Source of the DNA: Pontiella desulfatans
Lineage (GTDB): Bacteria > Verrucomicrobiota > Kiritimatiellia > Kiritimatiellales > Pontiellaceae
NCBI RefSeq assembly: GCF_900890425.1
Contig: NZ_CAAHFG010000004.1
Span: 1,098,330 to 1,162,329 of the forward strand
DNA: 64,000 bases
Reading direction: 5' to 3'
The translations under genes and the position numbers were made by a program. Below, in pieces: positions 1-7,515 of the stretch. Each line of letters begins with the position of its first letter. Position 1 is the stretch's first letter. The notes under the pieces are model-generated. The model did no database searches, was not told the DNA's origin, and saw only the letters and a program-made list of their open reading frames with translations.

Positions 1-1104
1 GTCTTTTTCGGCGGCATCAATGTCTGGCTCCAGCAGCAGGTGCCCTTTTTCCGGAAGACACCGCGTTGGCTGGATCGGCTGTTCGACTCCAAGTGGATGC
101 TCAGGCGCGCGGCGCAGATGGAGGGTACCACCTCGGCCTCCGATCTCGGTGCCATGACGCTTTCGATGCTGGAAGGAACCGCGGGCAACCAAAAGAAGGA
201 AGTGGAGCGGTTGGTCGATTGGCTTGCCGAGCACGAGCGGCCGGACGTGGTGCATATTTCCAATGCACTGCTGATCGGCCTGGCCGGGGAAATCAAGGCG
301 AAGCTGGATGTGCCCGTGGTCTGCTCGCTGCAGGACGAGGATTGGTGGCTGGATGAAATCAATCCGCCTTATGATGAACAATGTTGGGATGCGATCCGCG
401 CGCGCTGCGGCGATGTGGATCGGTTCGTGGCCGTTAGCAACTGGTTCGCCGACCAAATGAGCGAACGGTTGATGGTTCCGCGCGACGTGATCGACGTGGT
501 GCACATCGGCATTGATCTGGATGGCTTTGGGCCGGCTCCGCTCGATTTCGATCCGCCTGTGCTGGGCTATCTCTCGCGCATGAACACGGCGCTGGGGATC
601 GACAAACTGGTGGATGCATTCATCGAGTTGAAGAAGGTTCCCGGTTTGGAAACGTTGAAGCTGCGCGCCACGGGCGGCGCGGTGGGCGACGACCTCAAGT
701 GCGTGGAGGAGCAGAAGCGCAAGCTGGCAAAGGCTGGGTTGGCCGAAGATGCCGAGTTTGTCGAGGACTTTACCCGCGAGCAACGACTGGCCTTTCTTAA
801 AACCATTTCGGTGATGTGCGTGCCCGTGGAGCAGGGCGAGGCGTTCGGCTCGTTCATCATCGAATCGATGGCGGCGGGCGTGCCTGTGGTGCAGCCAAAG
901 GCGGGTGCGTTTCCCGAACTGGTTGAAGCGACAGGCGGCGGCGTGGTTTATGACAACCTCGTCGAAGAGCTGGAGGCGCTGTTGCTGAACCCCGACCGCG
1001 CGCGGGCGCTGGGCGCCCAAGGCCGCGACTCGGTTTATGAAAGCTTCAGCGTCGAGTCGATGGCGCAAAACATGGTCGCGGTCTATCGGGAGCTGGCAAA
1101 ATGA
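1..1104 (+). CDS. GT4-type glycosyltransferase, 5' end outside window
   Basis: The frame is open from base 1, so the true start lies upstream; the GTG at 40 is internal. The first residues read VFFGGINVWLQQQ, the donor/acceptor-side glycine-rich start typical of GT-B enzymes that transfer sugars from activated donors. The C-terminal half has the GT4 signature: GYLSRMNTALGIDKL opens the second Rossmann domain, and EAFGSFIIESMAAG carries the E-x7-E motif of retaining glycosyltransferases. Expected to be cytoplasmic and to act in polysaccharide or glycoconjugate synthesis; the acceptor cannot be read from sequence. The stop overlaps the next ATG (ATGA at 1101), indicating translational coupling with the propeller protein. 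Confidence 0.85.
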   Translation, partial: VFFGGINVWLQQQVPFFRKTPRWLDRLFDSKWMLRRAAQMEGTTSASDLGAMTLSMLEGTAGNQKKEVERLVDWLAEHERPDVVHISNALLIGLAGEIKAKLDVPVVCSLQDEDWWLDEINPPYDEQCWDAIRARCGDVDRFVAVSNWFADQMSERLMVPRDVIDVVHIGIDLDGFGPAPLDFDPPVLGYLSRMNTALGIDKLVDAFIELKKVPGLETLKLRATGGAVGDDLKCVEEQKRKLAKAGLAEDAEFVEDFTREQRLAFLKTISVMCVPVEQGEAFGSFIIESMAAGVPVVQPKAGAFPELVEATGGGVVYDNLVEELEALLLNPDRARALGAQGRDSVYESFSVESMAQNMVAVYRELAK

Positions 1105-2231
1105 CTTTGAGCAAAATGATTCCTTTGTTGGCGTGTTGTTCCTCGATGTGCTGGGGAGCATGGCCGACCTATCATGGCGCTCCCGACTTGAAGGGCGTGG
1201 CGGATGCCGAATTGGGCAACCAGCTGGAGCTGGCCTGGCGGTTTAATGCGGGAGGCGAAGTTTACAGCACGCCCGTCTCGGACGGTGAACGGATTTTCTT
1301 TTCGGCGAAGAAAGGGCGGGTGGTGGCGCTGGATCAAAAAGGAATAAAGATCTGGGAGCGTAGCTTCACGCGCACGAACGATGCGGGGCAGGAGATGGCG
1401 CTGCGGTTCGAGGCGCCGTTGGTTTGCGCGGCTGGATTGGTCTTTGCGGGGAGCACGAAGGGAACGCTCTTTGCCCTCGATGCCAAGACCGGGGCGACGA
1501 TGTGGAAGTATGAAACGGATGGGATCATCGTGGGCTCGGCAAATGTCATTTTGGATGGCCGCGAAGACGCGAAGATCGTTGTGATGGATCAGTCGGAAGG
1601 CATGCTGCATGGCCTTGATGTTGCGACGGGAAAGATGGTTTGGAAGTCGGAGGCGGCGGAGCGGTGCGATGGCGCGCCGGGGGTTGGCGCTGGCCGCATT
1701 GCCTACGGGAGCTGCCTGGCGGCCCTGCATGTCTATTCAACCGATGGGAAGCATTTGAAGGATATCGAAGTCGGCGGCGACGGGCAGATTGCGGGCGGCG
1801 TTGCGGTCGAGGGCAAGCTGGCCTATGCCGGATTGCGCGATGGCGCGCTGGTCTGCATCGATATGGAATCGGGTGAAATCGTTTGGAGCAGCGAGGAGTC
1901 GGAAGACCAGACGTTTTCCACCCCGGCGGTGACGGAGCATCGGGTGGTCTATGCCTCGGACAACGGCTTCGTCTATGCGGTCGACAAGAAGGAGGGGAAG
2001 ACCGTCTGGAAGTTCGATACGGGCGGTATGCCGTATTCGCCCGTGGTGGCGAAAAACCGCGTGCTCGTTTCGGCGGACGGGGTTCTCTATCTATTGAAAC
2101 TCGAAGATGGAACGAAGCTGTGGTCGAACGAGATCGGCGACGATACCACCTCGCCCGCGCTCGTCGGCGGCATGGTGGTGGTCGGCGCGGACGATGGAAG
2201 CGTGTCTAGTTGGCGTGCTTCAGTTCCTTGA
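1101..2231 (+). CDS. PQQ-type beta-propeller repeat protein (BamB-like fold), exported
   Basis: 376 aa with a hydrophobic N-terminus (about residues 1-20) that looks like a signal peptide. The rest is built of repeats ending in G-x-hydrophobic-ALD and W-x-F/Y, for example KGRVVALDQKG, KGTLFALDAKTGATMWKYET and GFVYAVDKKEGKTVWKFDTG, as in PQQ-like eight-bladed propellers. No quinoprotein dehydrogenase active-site segment is visible, so a structural or binding role outside the cytoplasm is more likely than catalysis. The start overlaps the upstream glycosyltransferase stop by 4 bases. The 3' end overlaps the convergent small gene by about 26 bases. Confidence 0.8.
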   Translation: MTLSKMIPLLACCSSMCWGAWPTYHGAPDLKGVADAELGNQLELAWRFNAGGEVYSTPVSDGERIFFSAKKGRVVALDQKGIKIWERSFTRTNDAGQEMALRFEAPLVCAAGLVFAGSTKGTLFALDAKTGATMWKYETDGIIVGSANVILDGREDAKIVVMDQSEGMLHGLDVATGKMVWKSEAAERCDGAPGVGAGRIAYGSCLAALHVYSTDGKHLKDIEVGGDGQIAGGVAVEGKLAYAGLRDGALVCIDMESGEIVWSSEESEDQTFSTPAVTEHRVVYASDNGFVYAVDKKEGKTVWKFDTGGMPYSPVVAKNRVLVSADGVLYLLKLEDGTKLWSNEIGDDTTSPALVGGMVVVGADDGSVSSWRASVP

Positions 2232-2433
2232 TGCGGTCGTGGTAGCAATGATGATGAATATTCACAATCGCGTTCACCTGCATGTCGGTCAGCCCATTGA
2301 TCGTGTCGTTCAACTGCACCACGGGCAGATGGCGCAACGCGTTCAGGGGACACTCGTCGATGGCCTGTCCCAGGGGACACTCCAGCGTCAGCCCCTTTAT
2401 CCAGATTCTTTTATCCAATGCAGTAAACTTCAT
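2206..2433 (-). CDS. small Cys/His-containing protein of unknown function
   Basis: 75 aa, convergent with the propeller gene and overlapping its last codons. The sequence has paired CPLG and ECPL motifs (LTLECPLGQAIDECPLNALR), then LPVVQLND and a C-terminal NIHHHCYHDRIKEL. The arrangement of two Cys and a His/Cys cluster could bind a metal, but I do not recognise the family with certainty. The intergenic side carries a clean 7+7 bp inverted repeat (2455-2470) that could be its operator. The regular helical pattern and sensible composition support a real gene despite its size. Confidence 0.6.
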   Translation of the reverse strand: MKFTALDKRIWIKGLTLECPLGQAIDECPLNALRHLPVVQLNDTINGLTDMQVNAIVNIHHHCYHDRIKELKHAN

Positions 2434-2454
2434 GGCGATTCCCCTTTTCCGACT

Positions 2455-2470
2455 TGTAAGGAACCTTACA
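2455..2470. promoter_or_regulatory. operator-like inverted repeat TGTAAGG-AA-CCTTACA
   Basis: Perfect 7-bp arms with a 2-bp spacer. It sits 22 bases upstream of the small minus-strand gene and about 90 bases upstream of the plus-strand ABC gene, so it could control either. No regulator is identified. Confidence 0.35.
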
Positions 2471-2557
2471 TGATGCGGCAGTGCGAATGCAAGCCGTGTG
2501 GCCCTAAACTTCGCGGTAGTAAAAAATACTAGAAAAAGAAATTAAAAGAAATGGGCG

Positions 2558-3223
2558 GTGAGGACCTTGCTGGAGCTTTCGAATATTTATAAAAGATACG
2601 ACGCCAATACGGGCGTTTTGGAGGCCCTCGACCTTCAGGTTTCCCGGGGCGAGAGCCTTGGAATCGTCGGTGAATCTGGCTGTGGCAAGAGTACGCTGCT
2701 GAATATGATCGGATCGCTGGATCGGCCGGATGCCGGGTCGATCGTGTTCGATGGCGCCGATCTGCTGGCGATGAATGAGCGCGGGTTGGCGGCCTTCCGC
2801 AACACCCGGATTGGGTTTGTCTTCCAACTGCACCATCTGCTTCCGCAGTGCTCGGTGCTCGAAAACGTGCTCGTGCCAACCCTGGTGAACGCGGGCGGCG
2901 CGGAGGAGCGCGCGCGGCGGCTGCTCGACCGCGTCGGGCTGTCGCATCGGCTGTCGCATCGGCCGGGGCAGCTCTCCGGCGGCGAGCGCCAGCGCGTGGC
3001 CGTGGTGCGCGCGCTCATCAACCAGCCCGACCTGCTGCTGGCCGACGAACCCACGGGCGCGCTCAACCGCGAGAGCGCCGATGGCCTGATGGACTTGCTG
3101 CTCGAACTCAACCGCGAGCAAAACCTGACGCTGGTCATGGTGACCCATTCAGAGCGGCTGGCCGGCCGGCTTGATCGTGTGCTAGAGCTGCGCGACGGAT
3201 GTCTTCGAGGGGCCGGTGAATGA
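2558..3223 (+). CDS. ABC transporter ATP-binding protein, LolD/MacB-type
   Basis: 221 aa, starting at GTG; the nearby ATG at 2551 is out of frame. All nucleotide-binding motifs are present: Walker A GESGCGKSTL, Q-loop GFVFQLHHLLPQCSV, signature LSGGERQRVAV, Walker B LLLADEPTGAL and the H-loop VTHS. The ENVLVP segment and length fit the LolD/FtsE/MacB subfamily, which works with FtsX-fold permeases in mechanotransmission rather than classical import. It lies 66 bases upstream of a large FtsX-type permease, its probable partner. Expected at the cytoplasmic face of the inner membrane. Substrate unknown; lipoprotein release or export of a hydrophobic compound are possibilities. Confidence 0.88.
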   Translation: MRTLLELSNIYKRYDANTGVLEALDLQVSRGESLGIVGESGCGKSTLLNMIGSLDRPDAGSIVFDGADLLAMNERGLAAFRNTRIGFVFQLHHLLPQCSVLENVLVPTLVNAGGAEERARRLLDRVGLSHRLSHRPGQLSGGERQRVAVVRALINQPDLLLADEPTGALNRESADGLMDLLLELNREQNLTLVMVTHSERLAGRLDRVLELRDGCLRGAGE

Positions 3224-3289
3224 ACGTTAATGCTCGCAGGTGCAAAGGGGGCCGGCTTGAAAGGTTTCTGGTAAATAGAGTGGAAGCCG

Positions 3290-6200
3290 ATGCTTAGATT
3301 CGTTCTTAGAAGCCTGCGGTTCTACTGGCGCAGCCACGTGGGCGTGTTGCTTGGCGCGGCGCTGGCGGCGGCCGTACTGACGGGCTCGCTGCTGGTGGGC
3401 GACTCGGTCGATGGATCGCTACGTAAGTTTGCGCTCCAGCGGCTCGGCGGAATTGGGCATGCCATGCATACGCCGAACCGCTTCTTTGCTTCGGGGTTGG
3501 CCGAACGGATTCCGGGCCAAGCGGCGGCGGTCTTGCAGTTGCGCGGCATGGCGATGGCCGATGAACAACAGGTCAACCAGGTGCAGGTGGCCGGATGCGA
3601 TTCCAATTTCTGGACGTTTGCCGGACTCGAATTCGCTTTGGCCGAAGGCGAGGTTGCGCTGAACGCCAAGTTGGCGGCGGCGCTGCATGCGGACGTTGGC
3701 GACGAGGTTTCGCTTCGTGTCGAAAAGCCCGGCCTGCTCCCGCGCGAGGCCCCGCTTTCGGCACAGAAGGACGACCGCTCCGTGCGCGGGCGCTTCACCG
3801 TGGCGCGCATTCTCGGCGACGATGAATTGGGCCGCTTCAGCCTCTCGGCCAACCAGGTGGTGCCCAACAATGTGTTTGTGAATAACAAATGGTTGGAGAA
3901 GCGCGTTGGGCTGGAAGGAAAGGCAAACCTGCTTCTGGCTGGATCGGTGGCACCTCCAAGCACACTTGCGCAAGTGTGCTTGGCTTCCGATTTCGGTCTG
4001 CGCTTCCGCGAAGAGGGCGAGGTGGTGCAGTTGGAATCGGATGGCATCTATCTCGAGCCGGAGGCGGTGCGCGCGGCGCTGGCGGTTCCGGGGGCGCAGG
4101 GAACGCTGACCTATCTGGTGAATTCAATTTCCATGGGGGAACATTCGACGCCCTATTCATTTGTCCTGGCGAGTGACGGCGCCGGCATGACGCCTGCGGT
4201 AGGGGAGGACGAAATCATCATCAACGCGTGGCTGGCGAAGGCGCTGGAAGCCGGCGTGGGCGATGCGGTTTCGCTAGACTATTTCGAGCTGCTGCCGAAC
4301 GGTGAATTCGAGGAACGCGAGCGGGTCTTCACGGTGCGGTCGGTCGTGCCGATGGCCGACATGGAGCCGGAGCGTCGTCTCGCGCCCGCCTTCCCCGGGC
4401 TGACGGATGTGGATCGGTGCTCCGACTGGGATGTCGGTATTCCGATGGACGAGGAGCGGCTGGAGGACGAGGCGAACGAGGAATACTGGAACGCCTACAA
4501 GCAGACGCCGAAGGCCATCGTTTCGCTCAAGGCCGGGCGGGACATGTGGTCGAACCGCTTCGGCAACCTGACCGGGGTCCGGTGGGAAAATACAAAGATC
4601 AAAGGACCGACCCCGCAGGAGGCTTTCAGCGAGGGGTTCCGGCCGGCGGCCGCCGGATATGTTTTCGAGCCGGTGCGGGAGCAGGCGCTGGCATCGGTGG
4701 AAAATGCGATGGATTTTGGGCAGTTGTTCGTGGGGATGAGCTTTTTCCTGATCGTGGCGGCGCTGCTGCTGACGGGGCTGCTGTTTGTCTTCGGCATCCA
4801 GAACCGAGCGGAGGAGATGGGGATTCTGCTGGCGACGGGCTGGCGGCCGCGGCAGGTGCGCAATGCGGTGCTGGCCGAGGGCGGGATTGTGGCGCTGGTC
4901 GGTTCCGCGGCCGGGGCTGGGCTGGGGATCGGCTATACGAAGCTTTTGATTGCGGGGCTGTCGCGCTATTGGAGCGGGGCGATCGCGAATTCGGCGATTG
5001 AATATTTTGGGCGTGCGGGCACGGTGGCGACCGGAGCGGTGGCGAGTTTGGTCTGCGCGCTGGTGGCGATGTCGATTGCGGTATGGCGGCAGGCGAAGCA
5101 TCCGGCGCGGGAGTTGTTGAGTGGCGATGCGGGATACGGGATGCGGGATGCGGGGTCTGGCCCGGACGGCAGCTCGACCTCTGTTTGGTTGGCCGTGCTT
5201 GGGCTGGCAGGCGCGATCGGGGTTTCTTTTTGGGCAGTGGTGGCGGATCGGCAGAGCGTGACGATGCCGTTTTTCGGTGCGGGGGCGCTGCTGCTGGTTT
5301 CGGGGGTGCTGGGTTGCGGGGAACTGCTCAAACGGACGGGCCGGCTGGAAAGCCTGCCCCACGTGGGGGCGCTGGCTTTGCGCAATGTGGCGAGAAGAAG
5401 AGGGCGCAGCTTGACGGTGGTGGGGCTGCTGGCATGCGGTACGTTTTTGGTGTTTGCGGTTTCGTCGATGAAGGAGGATGTGACGGCGCATGCGGGCGAG
5501 CGGTGGTCGGGCACGGGCGGTTTTGCGTGGTTTGGGGAATCGACGTTGCCGATCACGGACGAGGTGGGCGACGTTCGCCTGCGGGTGCGCGACGGCGATG
5601 ATGCGAGCTGCCTGAACCTGAACCGGGCGCGGACGCCGCGCCTGCTGGGGGTTGATCCGGCGGCGATGTCGGTGCGGGGCGCGTTTTGTGCGGGGGAGGA
5701 TGTTTGGCAGCTGCTGGATTGCGGGTTGCCGGACGGGATGGTTCCGGCGCTGGTGGGCGATGCGGATACGGCGATGTGGGGGCTGGAGGCCAAAACCGGG
5801 ATCGAAAAGGGCGCTGTGCTGGACTATGTGGACGAAGCGGGCCATCCGTTCAAGGTGAAGTTGGTGGGGCAACTGCCGATGCGGCTTTCGGTTTTCCAGG
5901 GGGCGCTGCTGGTGGCGGAAAAGGATTTTACGGCGAAGTTTCCGGGGGAGGAGGGATACCGCATGTTCCTGTTCGATGGGGCCGGCGAGCCGCCTTCGGT
6001 ACGAAAACACGAGCGGGCGGGGCTGGATGTGGTTCCGGCGACGGAGCGGTTGCTGGAGTTCTATGCGGTGGAGTCGACCTATCTGGCGATGTTCCTGGTG
6101 TTGGGAGCACTGGGGCTGGCGGTCGGCAGTCTGGGCATGGGGGTGGTGGTGTTGCGCAATGTGCAGGATCGGCGGGCGGAGACGGCGCTGCTGCAGGCGG

Positions 6201-6457
6201 TGGGCTACCGGAAGATGGTTTTACGCAAGCTGCTCTTCATGGAGCACGGGTTGCTGATGCTGGCTGGGTTGGCCGTCGGGATCGTTGCGGCGGCGGTCGC
6301 GATGGTTCCGGCGTTGTTCATCACCAAAACGCAGGCTTCGCCCGGCTTCTTGCTGGCGCTGCTGCTGTTCGTTGTGGCCTGCGGCGCGGCCTGCATGGCG
6401 CTGGCCATTGGCATGGCCATGAAGGGCGACACCCTACGCGGGCTCGGTAACGAGTGA
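3290..6457 (+). CDS. FtsX-type ABC transporter permease, duplicated form
   Basis: 1055 aa. An N-terminal TM helix (about residues 14-37) is followed by a MacB-like periplasmic region of over 400 residues, then TM helices around FLIVAALLLTGLLFVFGIQ. A second extracytoplasmic section follows, ending in the last TM group (YLAMFLVLGALGLAVGSLG and beyond). The motifs QNRAEEMGILLATGW and QDRRAETALLQAVGYR are the two FtsX coupling segments, so this is a fused double permease. The partner ATPase is immediately upstream. Two oddities sit in the reading frame: a 28-bp perfect palindrome (3956-3983) and a 7-bp tandem repeat (5126-5153). The 3' end overlaps the convergent ferredoxin gene by 24 bases. Confidence 0.85.
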   Translation: MLRFVLRSLRFYWRSHVGVLLGAALAAAVLTGSLLVGDSVDGSLRKFALQRLGGIGHAMHTPNRFFASGLAERIPGQAAAVLQLRGMAMADEQQVNQVQVAGCDSNFWTFAGLEFALAEGEVALNAKLAAALHADVGDEVSLRVEKPGLLPREAPLSAQKDDRSVRGRFTVARILGDDELGRFSLSANQVVPNNVFVNNKWLEKRVGLEGKANLLLAGSVAPPSTLAQVCLASDFGLRFREEGEVVQLESDGIYLEPEAVRAALAVPGAQGTLTYLVNSISMGEHSTPYSFVLASDGAGMTPAVGEDEIIINAWLAKALEAGVGDAVSLDYFELLPNGEFEERERVFTVRSVVPMADMEPERRLAPAFPGLTDVDRCSDWDVGIPMDEERLEDEANEEYWNAYKQTPKAIVSLKAGRDMWSNRFGNLTGVRWENTKIKGPTPQEAFSEGFRPAAAGYVFEPVREQALASVENAMDFGQLFVGMSFFLIVAALLLTGLLFVFGIQNRAEEMGILLATGWRPRQVRNAVLAEGGIVALVGSAAGAGLGIGYTKLLIAGLSRYWSGAIANSAIEYFGRAGTVATGAVASLVCALVAMSIAVWRQAKHPARELLSGDAGYGMRDAGSGPDGSSTSVWLAVLGLAGAIGVSFWAVVADRQSVTMPFFGAGALLLVSGVLGCGELLKRTGRLESLPHVGALALRNVARRRGRSLTVVGLLACGTFLVFAVSSMKEDVTAHAGERWSGTGGFAWFGESTLPITDEVGDVRLRVRDGDDASCLNLNRARTPRLLGVDPAAMSVRGAFCAGEDVWQLLDCGLPDGMVPALVGDADTAMWGLEAKTGIEKGAVLDYVDEAGHPFKVKLVGQLPMRLSVFQGALLVAEKDFTAKFPGEEGYRMFLFDGAGEPPSVRKHERAGLDVVPATERLLEFYAVESTYLAMFLVLGALGLAVGSLGMGVVVLRNVQDRRAETALLQAVGYRKMVLRKLLFMEHGLLMLAGLAVGIVAAAVAMVPALFITKTQASPGFLLALLLFVVACGAACMALAIGMAMKGDTLRGLGNE
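3956..3983. repeat. 28-bp perfect palindrome inside the permease gene
   Basis: Half-site CCAAGCACACTTGC followed directly by its reverse complement, with no spacer. It is in frame and encodes about nine residues (STLAQVCLA region) in the extracytoplasmic domain of the permease. Confidence 0.9.
5126..5153 (+). repeat. four tandem copies of a 7-bp unit (GATGCGG) in coding sequence
   Basis: Units at 5126, 5133, 5140 and 5147; the second reads GATACGG. They lie in the linker between TM blocks of the permease (GDAGYGMRDAG). A 7-bp unit shifts the frame whenever one copy is gained or lost. Confidence 0.85.
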
Positions 6458-6736
6458 GCCAACCAGCTCGAGGATTCCGGGGACATCGGCGTGGGTGACT
6501 TCGGAGAACCAGATTTTCTGCGGGTAGATCATGATGTTGGGGCCGGCATCGCACACGCCCAGGCAGCTGGACTCGGAGACGCGCACCACGGGTTTCCAGC
6601 CGCGCTTCTTGACCTCGTCCTTGAGGACATCCTTCAGTGCCGGGTTGTCGCCGTCGCCGCACGACTTTCGTTCGCCGCCGCGCGACTTGGTGCAGACGAA
6701 CAGATGGGCTTGATAGGGGGTCGAGCTTTTTTTCAT
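6434..6736 (-). CDS. thioredoxin-like [2Fe-2S] ferredoxin
   Basis: 100 aa, the usual size for a stand-alone thioredoxin-fold 2Fe-2S ferredoxin. Cluster ligands are visible as the first Cys in LFVCTKSRG, a second Cys in RKSCGDG, and the C-x3-C pair in SSCLGVCDAGPN. GPNIMIYP and a final acidic/hydrophobic helix match the family. Such proteins carry electrons in the cytoplasm or act as subunits of hydrogenase/NuoE-like complexes; no partner is encoded nearby. The gene is tail-to-tail with the ABC permease and overlaps it by 24 bases. Confidence 0.85.
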   Translation of the reverse strand: MKKSSTPYQAHLFVCTKSRGGERKSCGDGDNPALKDVLKDEVKKRGWKPVVRVSESSCLGVCDAGPNIMIYPQKIWFSEVTHADVPGILELVGSLVTEPA

Positions 6737-6868
6737 CGCATGGCTCCTAGGTTTACCAATATGCGAGCATGATGATAATCAATTGGAACGAATGAAAGCC
6801 AAATGCTTTGTGATTTACCGGGGAATTGACCGACTTGGTAAGCCGATCGGGCCGGTTGGCGCAAAACA

Positions 6869-7165
6869 ATGTCTTCGCAGATGTTGAAGGTGGCTTTTCG
6901 CAATAGTGGGGAAAAACAGCGTTCCGGAACCGATGCGCTGAGCCTTCGCGAACTTGAAGTTTTCGAGCTGATTGGCCGCGGAAACTCCACCCGCGAAATC
7001 GCCGAGCAACTGAACCTGAGCGTAAAAACCATCGAGACCAACCGCGCGCACATCAAGGACAAGCTTCATTTGCGAAGCGGAACCGAACTGATGCTGCGCG
7101 CCATCCACGGGGTGGAAAACGAGTCGCTCCGCATTTCCTGGCAGATCGTCACCAAACCCCTGTAA
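6869..7165 (+). pseudogene. LuxR/NarL-type HTH fragment, probable 5'-truncated response regulator
   Basis: 98 aa carrying a complete LuxR-type helix-turn-helix: LSLRELEVFELIGRGNSTRE, then IAEQLNLSVKTIETNRAHIK and DKLHLRSGTELMLRAI. The initial SSQML matches the linker that normally precedes the HTH in NarL-family response regulators. The receiver domain with its phospho-Asp is absent: an in-frame TAA lies at 6839-6841, only 28 bases upstream of the ATG. There is no good ribosome binding site. It may be a decayed regulator or a small free-standing HTH protein; I favour decay. Confidence 0.6.
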
Positions 7166-7241
7166 ACACGGTCTGTTCTTCCATTCACGGAAGGGCGGCC
7201 TGGTTTTTTTCTCCGTTGAACATTGGGGCAGAACCGATGTG

Positions 7242-7262
7242 GCATCGGGGATGCCCCGATGC
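7242..7262 (+). terminator. strong hairpin, 9-bp stem with 3-base loop
   Basis: GCATCGGGG-ATG-CCCCGATGC is a perfect stem in the gap between the HTH fragment and the secretin gene. No T-run follows, so it may stop transcription only weakly or be a repeat. A T7 tract at 7204-7210 lies upstream of it instead. Confidence 0.4.
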
Positions 7263-7305
7263 TGCCGCTTCCGGATTCCCCCGGGGCGGACTCAGGGTTT
7301 AGTCC

Positions 7306-7425
7306 ATGGATCTGTCAGCCGTTGCCCGTCTAGTGGGTTTCCCTGGCGGCGCGCAACCTAGCACCCTGTTCGGGAACGTCCTCGCTAAGAAGCCGTTGCC
7401 GGCAACGAAGAAATCACGCTCGAAT
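7306..7425 (+). ncRNA. possible structured leader RNA upstream of the secretin operon
   Basis: This stretch of the 350-base gap contains a repeated GCCGTTGCC (7318-7326 and 7392-7400) followed at 7401-7407 by GGCAACG. The last segment can pair with either copy, giving two mutually exclusive stems (a local hairpin or a long-range closing stem). The 61-codon reading frame here does not look like a protein. It could be a regulatory leader, a small RNA (a 6S-like layout crossed my mind) or chance; I cannot assign a family. Confidence 0.3.
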
Positions 7426-7515
7426 GCAAGGGCGAATGGGGTGCTTAAAAGAGTTTGGCACGAAGGGTGCTTGATGGTGGTGGACGGTTAATGAAGGGTT
7501 TAAAAGGAGAAACCG

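Noticed and set aside
6760-6800. GATGATAATCAATTGG resembling a Fur box near the ferredoxin gene
   Set aside because: Only part of the 19-bp consensus matches and no symmetry extends it.
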